Part shown: positions 44,422 through 52,969 of the stretch, piece by piece
Position numbering within the stretch: the first letter of the stretch is position 1
How the letters are laid out: each line of letters begins with the position of its first letter
Source of the DNA: Neoasaia chiangmaiensis
GTDB lineage: Bacteria > Pseudomonadota > Alphaproteobacteria > Acetobacterales > Acetobacteraceae
Length of the DNA: 64,000 bases
Direction: 5' to 3'
NCBI RefSeq assembly: GCF_002005465.1
Contig: NZ_CP014691.1
Coordinates: forward strand, 1,736,001-1,800,000
Made by a program: the position numbers and the translations under genes
The notes under the pieces: model-generated
The model's database searches: none
Told to the model about the DNA's origin: nothing
What the model saw: only the letters and a program-made list of their open reading frames with translations

Positions 44422-45113
44422 GTCCATCATCCCTTTCATCCCAACACATCAGGAAACAAGCACACCGTCGTCACGTTGATCGTCAAGCAACAAAAGCAGG
44501 CGAAACACGGCCTCGAACTGCGCAGGAAATTCGATCGCGGCGGCACCGAGGTCGGCGTCAAACGCGCCCACCAACTCATCGACCAGCACGCGCTGGACGC
44601 CGCTGAGGTCAAGGCCATGCGCCATGTCCGCCATCAATCAACCGATATCGGCCCGCACGCCACAGACAAGTTCTCACACCGACGACGAAACAGAAAAAAC
44701 GCGGGTCTGCTCGACCTTGTAGGAGACGCGACGAACCGGCGAGTAGATCGCATCGACAGGGATAAGCCCGATCGGCGCATTTTGGCGATTATACCATTTG
44801 CAAACATGTCTGTTTAGGGGGGAAAGGAGACGATCAGCTAACGAGTTATATGAACGTGATAACTGACGTCCATTGCAGCAGCGCTTCTCGAACCTAAGTT
44901 CTTTGAAGAAGACACCTTCTGCTTGGATAGGCGTCGATCAAGTGTGTACCAGAAAGCGCTCAGCAATAAGACTACTGGCCGGAGGTGATACGGATCTTGC
45001 AGGAATCATGAATTTTCCTACGCCTATCGAGCCACACTAAAATTGCAGAATAGGAACTTGGCTAGCCGCATGGATGAGAAGAAATGACGGCCAGCATGTA
45101 CACTTAATTCGGT
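44422..45113. other. Decayed, gene-poor stretch at the left edge of the island
   Basis: About 690 bp with no intact gene. A plus-strand stretch (about 44461-44817) reads KHGLELRRKFDRGGTEVGVKR then RAHQLIDQHALDAAEVKAMRHVRHQ, loosely resembling a family of small proteins with a G-V-x-RA-x-x-L pattern, but without a start codon or RBS, so it may be a remnant. Past 44820 the GC content drops and no reading frame is convincing; the adjacent TlpA gene ends at 45114. Confidence 0.35.
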
Positions 45114-46190
45114 TCATGGCGTTCTCCGAGCGAATGCTTCGATCTGTGCGCCCAGATCAGGGCGGGACCCATCGAGCATTTCGGCCAGCCGTCCGTCCTT
45201 GGTTATCAATGCCACAGCAGGGATCTGTCGAATACCGAACCTCGTAAAGGCTTGATTGTTTTCATCCAGCAGTATCCGAAATCCGGGACCGAACAGGGTG
45301 CGGAACGAAGCCATATCTGCTGGTTCAGTCCAGAGTTTCGCGCCGATAACCTTCCAGTCGAGCCTGGAGTTTGTGACAAGTTTCTGTGCAATTTCTCGTG
45401 TGCGGGCACAGTTTCGGGCGGTCGGCGGATCCATGGTAGAAAGATAGCTTTCACACCAAGGCGCGGTAAACAAAACGACCTGAGGCCGTGTTGCGCCCTC
45501 TGGACGTAAGGGCACTGCAGCCTGCGTAGCGTCGCTCAGTGCCAGAGTTGGTACTTCGGCTCCAACGGCCAGAGGCGGGGTAGGTGTAACATCCGCAAAT
45601 TGAAGGTGCGCTGTTGTACGGGGTTTGGCGACAACGCGTTCAAGTGCCGCCTCGAGTGCTGCACCATCCTGATGGCCGAGATAGGCCAGTCGACCATCAC
45701 GGTCGATCAGTACGTGCAGAGGCGTGGCGCGGATATGGAGCCAGTCGCTCAGCCTTCCGTCATCGACCACAACTGGCATGGTTAGACTTGCTTTTCTGAC
45801 AAAACTGACGATTTTGTCATGTTTTTCTCCAAAACCGATATCCACGGCAACAATACTCATGCGTGACTTATAACGCTGGTAGAGCCGCTCAAACCCAGGC
45901 ATCTGGGCCCGACAGGGAATACAATAGGTCGCCCAAAGCTTGAGATAGACCGGGCCTTTGTGAGCCAGTTTCACAAGGTCCAGTGTCTGGCCATCAAGTG
46001 TTTGCCAGCTCAGGCCAGGGACAGACTTACCTATCATTTGAGAGAGGGTCGGATCTTCAGCGACGAACGCTGCAGGGTCTGGCGCGGGAGATGTGTTCGC
46101 CCATACAGAGTGAGGCGCAGACGTTATGAGAAGCGCTGCGAGAGCCACAAGTCCATATCGAAAACCAGGCATGAGAGAGGTCCGTGTCAT
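45114..46190 (-). CDS. TlpA-like two-domain thioredoxin protein
   Basis: A 358-residue secreted redoxin. A signal peptide (residues 1-31, ending VWA-N) precedes a TlpA-like thioredoxin domain with WATYCIPCRAQMPGF (Cys90, Cys93) and a C-terminal thioredoxin-like domain in which the corresponding site is WCESYL, so only one Cys remains. TlpA proteins are periplasmic thiol reductants. The start is uncertain: ATG 46190 is used, and ATG 46172 is another option. The gene lies 61 bp downstream of the MocR gene and on the same strand as the azoreductase. Confidence 0.78.
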   Translation of the reverse strand: MTRTSLMPGFRYGLVALAALLITSAPHSVWANTSPAPDPAAFVAEDPTLSQMIGKSVPGLSWQTLDGQTLDLVKLAHKGPVYLKLWATYCIPCRAQMPGFERLYQRYKSRMSIVAVDIGFGEKHDKIVSFVRKASLTMPVVVDDGRLSDWLHIRATPLHVLIDRDGRLAYLGHQDGAALEAALERVVAKPRTTAHLQFADVTPTPPLAVGAEVPTLALSDATQAAVPLRPEGATRPQVVLFTAPWCESYLSTMDPPTARNCARTREIAQKLVTNSRLDWKVIGAKLWTEPADMASFRTLFGPGFRILLDENNQAFTRFGIRQIPAVALITKDGRLAEMLDGSRPDLGAQIEAFARRTP

Positions 46191-46251
46191 TGTTGGAGAG
46201 AACACATAGCGAGTGGCAAACAGCGCCTTAACAATCGCTGGCAAGGAACTG

Positions 46252-47715
46252 CTAAAGCGTCGAGTGCATCAAAGTGAGAAGTTGTCGGCAATCGGCTTCG
46301 ACCCGTTCCGAACGAACGTTGGCAACGCCAAGCAACACGCCAGATCTTGCTCGTGAGCCCCTGGCAAACCATGCGGAAAGAGGCGTTACCCCAAGAGAAA
46401 CAGTCCGTGCCTGATGCGCCAGTTGAACGTCATCAAAGCCGGAGGGCAAAGGCAGTACAAGCGACAGGCCAGCGCTTTGCGGTAACGAGGCGCCGCATCG
46501 AAGCAAAGTATCGCGTAGCAGATCACGGCGTTCGGTGTAAGTTTGGCGTGTACGGCGCAAATGCCTGAAATAATGTCCTTCGCGCATGAAATGCGTTAAG
46601 GCGATCTGCACGGCGTTGTTAGGCGGCGTCGCGAGCCACCAGGCTGTCTCGGTCAAACGCTTTACGAGTGCCTGGGGGGCGACAACAAAGCCAAGTCCGA
46701 TCATGGGAGCGAGTGTTTTACTGAATGTTCCGATATGGATGACACGGTCGGCGCCGTCGCCCGCAGCAAGTGCTGGGGACGCTTGGCCATCCAAGTGAAG
46801 CTCAGCTAGATAGTCATCCTCAATGATCCAGCTGTTGTTTTGCCTGGCCCAGTCAATTAGAGCTCTGCGTCTTTCGGGACTCAGTGAGACACCCGTTGGG
46901 GCCTGCTGGCCAGGTGTGACGAGCGCCAAAGCTGCTGCAGGCGCTATAGTATGCCCAAGTTCCACATCCAGCCCCTCGCGATCCACGGCTACAGGCACGG
47001 GGTGTACACCTGCGCTTTCGAGCGCCAGACGCGTGATCGGAAAACCCGGGTCTTCCACCCATGCCTGCTTTCCAGCGGAATCGATGGCCCGCAGCACCAT
47101 GGCGAGCCCACTCCTGAACCCGGTCGTAATCAGTATCTGCTCTGGCGAGCAGTACACCCCCCGCGCAAGAGCAAGATGAGAGGCGAGCGCGGCCCGTAAT
47201 TCCGGCAGACCACACGGATCCATCACGCCAGTATTCAGCGCCGAGGCCTGTACCCCTCGCCGGTGCATCCGAGCCCAGAGAGTAGCCGGAAAAGCGTCAT
47301 GCGCGGGAACACCCATTTGAAAAGCAAGTGGACGGTCGGCTCGTTGCTGGAATAAAGCCAGCGGACCATCATCGTCAATGGAGGTCACCCCACTTGGACC
47401 AGAATTGCGCTGGATTGCGGGAGGCATGGGCATTAAAATCGGGAGGACTTCTACCACACGCGTCCCAGCAGCTTTTGTGGCGCAAAGGAGCCCGCGATCA
47501 ATCAATCTGTCGTAAGCTGTGCGAACCGTCCCGCGCGCAACGCCCAATTGGGTTGCGAGGTCACGCCAGGATGGAAGACGACTGCCTGCAGGAAGAACCC
47601 CCAAAGATATGGCTCTCTCAATGTGCAGGGCGATCTGTTCGTTCAGGGAGTGTGCGCTCTGCCTGCTGAGTGTAATTGCCGCAAACGGAGCGAATAGCTC
47701 GGTCATGTCAGACAC
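46252..47715 (-). CDS. MocR/GntR-family regulator with aminotransferase domain
   Basis: A 487-residue PLP-dependent transcriptional regulator. Residues 20-85 are a GntR winged helix (AGSRLPSWRDLATQLGVARGTVRTAYDRL), a linker of about 35 residues follows, and residues 125-480 are a class-I aminotransferase-like domain with the PLP lysine in TFSKTLAP (Lys333) and the aspartate/tyrosine region EDDYLAELH. It most likely regulates the azoreductase/TlpA genes around it, since the azoreductase stop is 7 bp upstream. The ligand is unknown. Confidence 0.88.
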   Translation of the reverse strand: MSDMTELFAPFAAITLSRQSAHSLNEQIALHIERAISLGVLPAGSRLPSWRDLATQLGVARGTVRTAYDRLIDRGLLCATKAAGTRVVEVLPILMPMPPAIQRNSGPSGVTSIDDDGPLALFQQRADRPLAFQMGVPAHDAFPATLWARMHRRGVQASALNTGVMDPCGLPELRAALASHLALARGVYCSPEQILITTGFRSGLAMVLRAIDSAGKQAWVEDPGFPITRLALESAGVHPVPVAVDREGLDVELGHTIAPAAALALVTPGQQAPTGVSLSPERRRALIDWARQNNSWIIEDDYLAELHLDGQASPALAAGDGADRVIHIGTFSKTLAPMIGLGFVVAPQALVKRLTETAWWLATPPNNAVQIALTHFMREGHYFRHLRRTRQTYTERRDLLRDTLLRCGASLPQSAGLSLVLPLPSGFDDVQLAHQARTVSLGVTPLSAWFARGSRARSGVLLGVANVRSERVEADCRQLLTLMHSTL

Positions 47716-47721
47716 ACAGCC

Positions 47722-48372
47722 TCATGCGTTGTCCCCAACCTGGAGGTTTGCCTGTTGAGCTTGGTGTTTTGCAAAGAAACCGAACTTCAAGTTTGAGAGA
47801 ACCTGTTTGAGCTCTGCGTGCTGTTCGGATTTGCAACGAACAGCTGTGCCTTGCACAGGCACAAAGTGCAAATCACAAAGCCCGATGCAATTCAGGACCG
47901 CCTTTAGATAGGGGGTAAAAAAATCGGGCTGCTGTGCACCGTCACCGAAGATCATGCCGCCGGCGGCAACGCCGATAAGTACGGGTCGATCTTTGACGAG
48001 CCCCACTTTGCCGCTGGGACGCACGGTGAAGGTCCGGTTCACGCGCACTACGTGGTCGAGCCAGGATTTGAGGGCAGCAGGTACTGTAAAATTATGTACG
48101 GGCGTACCCACCACTAGGATATCGGCTGTTTCGACTTCCCGAATCAGAATATCGGACAGCGCAGTCGATCCCCGCGCCGTACTCTCACTGCTTTTAGGGG
48201 GACTGGTGAGCAGTGTTGCATAGTCTGCATCGGGAGGAGAAAGAGTACTGATATCGCGCATGACCACAGTTACTCCAGGCCAGAGCGTAGAGAGCCCCGC
48301 GACAATCCCCGCTGAAACAAGGCGGCTTTGCCCATCAGGGCGGGGGCTACAATCGATATGAAGAATCTGCAA
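47722..48372 (-). CDS. FMN-dependent NADH-azoreductase / flavodoxin-fold quinone reductase
   Basis: A 216-residue flavodoxin-like protein of the AzoR/AcpD family. The N-terminus MQILHIDCSPRPDGQSR is the FMN phosphate loop, the VVGTPVHNFTVPAALKSWLDHVVR stretch is the second FMN-binding signature, and VGVAAGGM-like residues appear near 140. It reduces quinones or azo compounds using NADH, protecting against electrophiles. It is the first gene of the azoR-mocR-tlpA set. A TGTAC direct repeat lies about 80 bp upstream. Confidence 0.87.
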   Translation of the reverse strand: MQILHIDCSPRPDGQSRLVSAGIVAGLSTLWPGVTVVMRDISTLSPPDADYATLLTSPPKSSESTARGSTALSDILIREVETADILVVGTPVHNFTVPAALKSWLDHVVRVNRTFTVRPSGKVGLVKDRPVLIGVAAGGMIFGDGAQQPDFFTPYLKAVLNCIGLCDLHFVPVQGTAVRCKSEQHAELKQVLSNLKFGFFAKHQAQQANLQVGDNA

Positions 48373-48446
48373 CGAGTGGCACCGCGTGTGTTTATGAACG
48401 TCTCTGTGTCATCGCCCTATCAGACATGCAGCGACAGGCCCAAGAA

Positions 48447-48464
48447 TGTACTATTTGAGTGTAC
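48447..48464. promoter_or_regulatory. Direct TGTAC repeats upstream of the azoreductase gene
   Basis: TGTAC occurs at 48447-48451 and again at 48460-48464 (13 bp apart), 75-92 bp upstream of the azoreductase start codon. MocR-type regulators often bind direct repeats, so this may be its operator. This is a weak inference from position and repeat spacing. Confidence 0.3.
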
Positions 48465-48569
48465 CAAGTCTCCTGATCATGCCGTAGTAGCCAAATGTCC
48501 CGCTCTTAGGCTCAGGACCTATTAATTTGATTGCGGAAATCTGATGCAGGCTCTGTGAGGAGACTGAAG

Positions 48570-48998
48570 ATGAGCGATCTATTTTGGCTGACGGACGAGC
48601 AGATGGAGCGTCTGCGGCTGTTCTTTCCCAAGAGCTACGACAAACCACGCGTTGATGACCGCCGTGTGCTGAACTGCATCATTTTTGCAAACCGCAAAGG
48701 TCTGCGATGGCGTGATGCGCCTCGGAAATACGGCCCACACAAGACCCTGTACAACCCCTGGAAGCACTGGGGCACCACGGAGATCTTCACCCGGAGGATG
48801 GACTGACTGGCTGCCTGAAAGGCAGAGCCTCAGACCATCATGATTGATGCGACGTATCTCGAGGCGCACCGTACGGCTTCGAGCCTGCGGTTAAAAAAGG
48901 GGATCAGGACGGACGACCGCTGATTTTCATGATTGTGGGGCAGATCAGCGATTATACCGGGCGGCTGCCTCGCTGCAACCGTCATCTTCTGGCTATGA
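48570..48998 (+). pseudogene. Dead IS5-family transposase remnant
   Basis: The left piece starts MSDLFWLTDEQMERLRLFFPKS and reads through KGLRWRDAPRKYGPHKTLYN, the N-terminal part of IS5/IS1031-type transposases. It then has two in-frame TGA codons (48801-48803 and 48813-48815), keeps KAEPQTIMIDATYLEAHRTA, loses a central block, shifts frame before GRPLIFMIVGQISDYTG, and ends with the family terminus TVIFWL at the TGA (48996-48998). The whole is about half the normal length. Nonsense mutations and deletion make it inactive. Confidence 0.8.
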
Positions 48999-49127
48999 GG
49001 CCCAAGCGGATATGAGAACCTTTGAGAGAATAGTCGGAAGCGTATGCTAAGGTTTTCCTCATTTAAAAAAACGGAATATCCTCATTCCTGAGAGCGTACG
49101 TCACGCAAACGAGAGATTTTCGAAATA

Positions 49128-49676
49128 ATGCTTATAGACAAATATGTTCCGAGCTTTCATTTTCGTGAACGGCACACGCTGGAAATAAGCGCGCAAGCTT
49201 CTGATGTGCTTCGGGCCGCCATAAATTATCAGCCAGATAATGATCCAATCATTCGTGCTGCTATTGTCATTCGGGAATTTCCCAACAAGATCATTGATCG
49301 AATTAAAAGAAATTCACTTCCGGCCAGACGACCATTCAGTCTGAGAAACTTTACTATTCTGGAGCATTTAGAGGATCGCGAAGTGGTTCTGGGCCTCGCT
49401 GGCCGCTTCTGGCAAGCAGACTACGGACAGGTTCCTTTGCAAGACAGTGAAGATTTCATGCGTTTTAACGCTCATGGTGCAGCCAAGTTGGCTCTAAATT
49501 TTTCTGTCGAATGTCTTGGTAACAACCGGACGCGCCTCGCTACCGAAACGCGCATCTGTTGTCTTGACGTCGAGGCAAAGCGAAAATTTACGCCTTACTG
49601 GTATCTGATACGTCCGGTCAGCGGATTGATAAGACAAAAGATGCTTGGGAGCATCGGGCGCACGGTCACGGTTTAG
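49128..49676 (+). CDS. SRPBCC-like conserved hypothetical protein (182 aa)
   Basis: A 182-residue cytoplasmic protein (no signal peptide or membrane segment). The pattern RERHTLEISAQASDVLRAAIN, FTILEHLEDREVVLGLAGRFW, and NRTRLATETRICCLDVEAKRK followed by YWYLIRPVSGLIRQKM resembles a family of hypothetical proteins with a START/SRPBCC-like fold (a hydrophobic-ligand cavity), but I cannot name it. It lies in a lower-GC island, next to an IS relic and with no operon partner, and uses more A/T-ending codons than core genes, which suggests acquisition. Confidence 0.6.
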   Translation: MLIDKYVPSFHFRERHTLEISAQASDVLRAAINYQPDNDPIIRAAIVIREFPNKIIDRIKRNSLPARRPFSLRNFTILEHLEDREVVLGLAGRFWQADYGQVPLQDSEDFMRFNAHGAAKLALNFSVECLGNNRTRLATETRICCLDVEAKRKFTPYWYLIRPVSGLIRQKMLGSIGRTVTV

Positions 49677-50102
49677 TAGTCTGGTTGTACAGACACTGTT
49701 TCATGGCCAACACGACACCCCAGAGACAGAACAACGCCCCACTGTAAATCACATTTCCAAAACCGATGGAAACACTCCGCGCCTATTGATCTTGCAAAAG
49801 CTCATACATATGGATGTCCAAAATTATAGCCCGGATTGCAGCTTTGGCGCGGCAGTCGTCCACATAGGTTGTCAGGACGGACGGTTTAAGGTGATACGTT
49901 GCCCCCAAAAGCATGCGGCGGCTCTTAGGTCACGTAAGCGACGCAATCGACCGCGCCCAAACAAGGGCGCCACAGCACAAACATAGTGCAACATGGAAAT
50001 TGAATTTTAAATCCATCATGTCCGCAATGAGGAAATTAGCGTGGCCATCTGAACGGCAGAGATGAGGCGTAACCAGCCATATCCACAAACAGTATAATCG
50101 CC
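49677..50102. other. Non-coding right margin of the island
   Basis: About 430 bp in which no convincing gene was found. Short frames exist but lack RBS and resemble no family. The sequence shifts from island-type composition back to core-type near 50100, where the terminator of the DegP gene begins. Confidence 0.4.
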
Positions 50103-50131
50103 AAAAAAAGGGCGGCCCGAAGACCGCCCTT
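50103..50131 (-). terminator. Terminator of the DegP/HtrA gene
   Basis: An 8-bp stem (AAGGGCGG with CCGCCCTT) is followed by T7 on the minus strand, starting 25 bp after the protease gene stop. Confidence 0.8.
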
Positions 50132-50155
50132 CCCCAAAACCGTTAATGCAACAGA

Positions 50156-51721
50156 TTACTGCCCGTCGCCATCATCGCTGTCGTCATCCGGCGCGTTCGG
50201 CGACACCGCAATGAACAACTGCTGCCCATCGCGCAGAACACGCAGCAGGATCGGCTGCTTGGCCTTCAGCACGCCCCGTACCGCCGTCATCACCGCCCGC
50301 GGATTCTCGACCGTCGTGGTGCCGACCGCCTGAATGATGTCGCCCGGCCGGATGCCGGCATGCTCCGCCGCCGAACCCTGCGCCACATCGCTCACCACCG
50401 CGCCATGCACCGTCTCGTCCACGCCCAGCTGCTGCCGCAGATCGGGCGAAAGCGGCGCCAGCGATACGCCAATGCGCCCGCTATTGCCCTGATCCGAATC
50501 ATCCGACCCATTGTCGTTATCCGAACCGCCCTTGCCCTTGGCCATGTTGCCAACCGTCACGTCGATCGTCGTCGGCTTGTTGGCCCGCAGAACACCCAGC
50601 GTCGCCTTCGATCCCGGCGCCATGGACACCACATGCACCGCCAGATCATGCCCGTCCTTGATCGGCTTGCCATTCAGCGTGGTGATCACATCGCCACTCT
50701 TCACGCCCGCCTTGTCCGCCGGCCCCTTCGGATTGACACTCGCCACCAGCGCGCCCATCGGCGGCGCACCCGGCGCGCTCGGCTTCAGCCCCAGCGCCTG
50801 CGCCATCGTCGGCGAGATGTTCTGGTCCGTCAGGCCCAGATAACCACGCACCACATGGCCCGTCTTGCGAATCTGGTCGACCACGTTCTTCACGGTGTTG
50901 GACGGTATCGCAAACCCGATGCCGATCGACCCGCCGGACGGCGAAATAATCGCCGCGTTCACGCCGACAACCTTCCCATCCTGCGAGAACAGCGGCCCAC
51001 CGGAATTGCCATGATTGATCGGCGCATCCGTCTGGATGAAATCGTCATACGCACCGGAATTGAGGTTACGCCCCCGCGCCGAGACGATACCCGCCGTCAC
51101 CGTGCCACCCAGGCCGAACGGATTGCCCACGGCCACCACCCACTCGCCCGGCTGCACCGCATCGGAATCGCCCAGCTCGATGAACGGCAACGTGCCATTC
51201 GGCTTGATCTTCAGCAGCGCCACGTCCGTCTGCGGATCGCGCCCGACCACCTTCGCCGGCAACGTCGTGCCATCGTCCAGCGTCACGGAAACACGCGTCG
51301 CCCCGTTCACCACATGGTTGTTCGTCACGATGTAGCCATCGCCGGAGATGATGAAGCCCGAACCCCGCGCCTCGACCGTGCGCTTGGGCTGCTGCTGCGG
51401 CATCATCTGGAACGGGAAGGGAAACGGGAACGGCATCCCCTGCTGCCCCTGGTCCGGCATCCCGCCACCACCGCCACCTTCCTCCTGCGCCGCCACATCC
51501 GCACGGATATGCGAGGTGATCGACACCACCGCCGGCTTCACCTGCTTCACCAGATTGACGAAGTTGGGCAGCGTCTGAACCTGCGTCTGCGGCTTGATCG
51601 GACCTTGCGCATGCGCGACAGGCGCATGGCCCAGACCGGCCAGAAGCGCCGGAACGGTCGCCAAAGCAAGAGCTCGACGGAATTTCGAAGGCGCGGTGCG
51701 CGGGCGAAAGACGTTGGGCAT
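50156..51721 (-). CDS. DegP/HtrA-family periplasmic serine protease
   Basis: A 521-residue Do-type protease. A signal peptide (residues 1-38, ending AHA) is followed by a Gly/Pro/Gln-rich segment (83-112). The catalytic triad is His136 (NNHVV), Asp166 (TDVALL) and Ser240 (GNSGGPL). Two PDZ domains follow (about 305-400 and 430-515), with an Asp/Asn/Gly-rich linker between them and an acidic C-terminal tail. It degrades misfolded envelope proteins. ATG 51721 has GGAAA upstream; longer readings lack signal-peptide logic. It is a single-gene unit. Confidence 0.94.
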   Translation of the reverse strand: MPNVFRPRTAPSKFRRALALATVPALLAGLGHAPVAHAQGPIKPQTQVQTLPNFVNLVKQVKPAVVSITSHIRADVAAQEEGGGGGGMPDQGQQGMPFPFPFPFQMMPQQQPKRTVEARGSGFIISGDGYIVTNNHVVNGATRVSVTLDDGTTLPAKVVGRDPQTDVALLKIKPNGTLPFIELGDSDAVQPGEWVVAVGNPFGLGGTVTAGIVSARGRNLNSGAYDDFIQTDAPINHGNSGGPLFSQDGKVVGVNAAIISPSGGSIGIGFAIPSNTVKNVVDQIRKTGHVVRGYLGLTDQNISPTMAQALGLKPSAPGAPPMGALVASVNPKGPADKAGVKSGDVITTLNGKPIKDGHDLAVHVVSMAPGSKATLGVLRANKPTTIDVTVGNMAKGKGGSDNDNGSDDSDQGNSGRIGVSLAPLSPDLRQQLGVDETVHGAVVSDVAQGSAAEHAGIRPGDIIQAVGTTTVENPRAVMTAVRGVLKAKQPILLRVLRDGQQLFIAVSPNAPDDDSDDGDGQ

Positions 51722-51898
51722 GGTGTTTCCGCATAAAAGCCGGGAACCGGCATGAAACCTGAACGGCCCCGTCAACAGGACAGGCCCGCAATCAACCGAA
51801 GCTGATCGCTCGGCAATATGGTGCGGTTCCCCTCAAACCCCAAATAACCGCCCGTGAAAGATCAGTAAGACATTTTTCGTCAAACGTTTCACCGCCCT

Positions 51899-52381
51899 TC
51901 ACCGCCCCCGCAACCCACCGAAAAACCCGCGCAACAACACCGCACTCTCCCCGGCCCGAACACCGCCCACCACCTCCGGCCGATGCAGGCAACGCGGCTG
52001 CTCGAAAATGCGCGGCCCGTGCTCCACCCCGCCACCTTTCGGGTCATACGCACCGAAAACCACCCGCCGAACCCGGAAATGAACCATCGCCGCCGCACAC
52101 ATCGGACATGGCTCCAGCGTCACCACCACCGTGCATCCCGTCAGCCGCGCATCCCCCAGCCGCCCCGCCGCCTCGCGCATGGCCAGCAACTCCGCATGCG
52201 CCGCCGCATCGCACCGCGCCTCCACCTCGTTGCCGCGGATCGCCAGAATCCGCCCCCCGGCATCCAGCACCAACGCCCCCACCGGCACCTCGCCACGCCC
52301 CGCCGCCGCCCGCGCCGCCGCCAGCGCCCGGCCCATCGAATCCACCGTCACGACGCCGCCCGCCAGGCCAGAATTCGACAT
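51899..52381 (-). CDS. tadA: tRNA-specific adenosine deaminase
   Basis: A 160-residue zinc deaminase that converts A34 to inosine in tRNA-Arg. The zinc and catalytic residues are His62 and Glu64 (AHAELLAM) and Cys92/Cys95 (EPCPMCAAAMV). The RGEVPVGALV segment and the VRRVVFGAYDPKGGG loop match TadA. The start at ATG 52381 has GAAGGG somewhat far upstream; a later ATG (residue 16) is possible. The gene is divergent from the 52.5-kb gene and ends before DegP. Confidence 0.92.
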   Translation of the reverse strand: MSNSGLAGGVVTVDSMGRALAAARAAAGRGEVPVGALVLDAGGRILAIRGNEVEARCDAAAHAELLAMREAAGRLGDARLTGCTVVVTLEPCPMCAAAMVHFRVRRVVFGAYDPKGGGVEHGPRIFEQPRCLHRPEVVGGVRAGESAVLLRGFFGGLRGR

Positions 52382-52476
52382 CCGGCAAAATACCCTTCTA
52401 AATCGACCCGCGCCGCCCGCCCCCGCCAGCCAACGGAACAACGACCAGAACAACGACCCCGCCGGAGAGAACGACC

Positions 52477-52959
52477 ATGACCAACGCCATCGATTTCCAG
52501 GACACGCATTATGTTCATCGCTGGTCCGCCGAAAATCAGCACGAATACACACCCCCGAAGCAAAGCGATCTCGCAACCTGGCAAGACATGCTGACCTTCA
52601 ACAACTACCCCGACACCCACACGCCCGAAGCAATGGCAGCCGTGGCGAACAGGGTGCTCGGAATCTACCAGCAAAACGGCCATATCCTGAAAACCGACGC
52701 CAGACCCGCCACCCCGGAACAACCAGCCGCCTATTTCGCCGCCGTCACCTTCTCAACCCCCGACTTCGTCGAAATCGTCTTCGCCCGACTCCAGCTGGTC
52801 GACGGCACCGGAAAATCCGTCATCTACTCACACCGCTTCTACGGCGATATCCAGCAGACCAGCCAACAGGCCGGCCACTGGCTCGAACAGAACGCCGCCG
52901 CCACGGAAGCCGCACTAATGACCCCCATCCACCTCCTCGAACCGACGCATCACGACTAG
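52477..52959 (+). CDS. Conserved hypothetical protein (160 aa)
   Basis: A 160-residue soluble protein beginning MTNAIDFQDTHYVHRWSAENQ, with a GGAGAG RBS. It has no signal peptide or transmembrane segment. A mixed alpha/beta pattern (PAAYFAAVTFSTPDFVEIVF, then GKSVIYSHRFYGD) is consistent with a small alpha/beta or NTF2-like fold, but no motif can be named. It lies 10 bp before the C26 hydrolase gene, so the two are probably co-transcribed. Confidence 0.6.
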   Translation: MTNAIDFQDTHYVHRWSAENQHEYTPPKQSDLATWQDMLTFNNYPDTHTPEAMAAVANRVLGIYQQNGHILKTDARPATPEQPAAYFAAVTFSTPDFVEIVFARLQLVDGTGKSVIYSHRFYGDIQQTSQQAGHWLEQNAAATEAALMTPIHLLEPTHHD

Positions 52960-52969
52960 GCCCGACCGC

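Noticed and set aside
48531-48569. A longer start for the IS5 transposase remnant
   Set aside because: Family N-termini begin at the MSDLFWL position (48570), and the upstream part lies in the terminal-repeat region.
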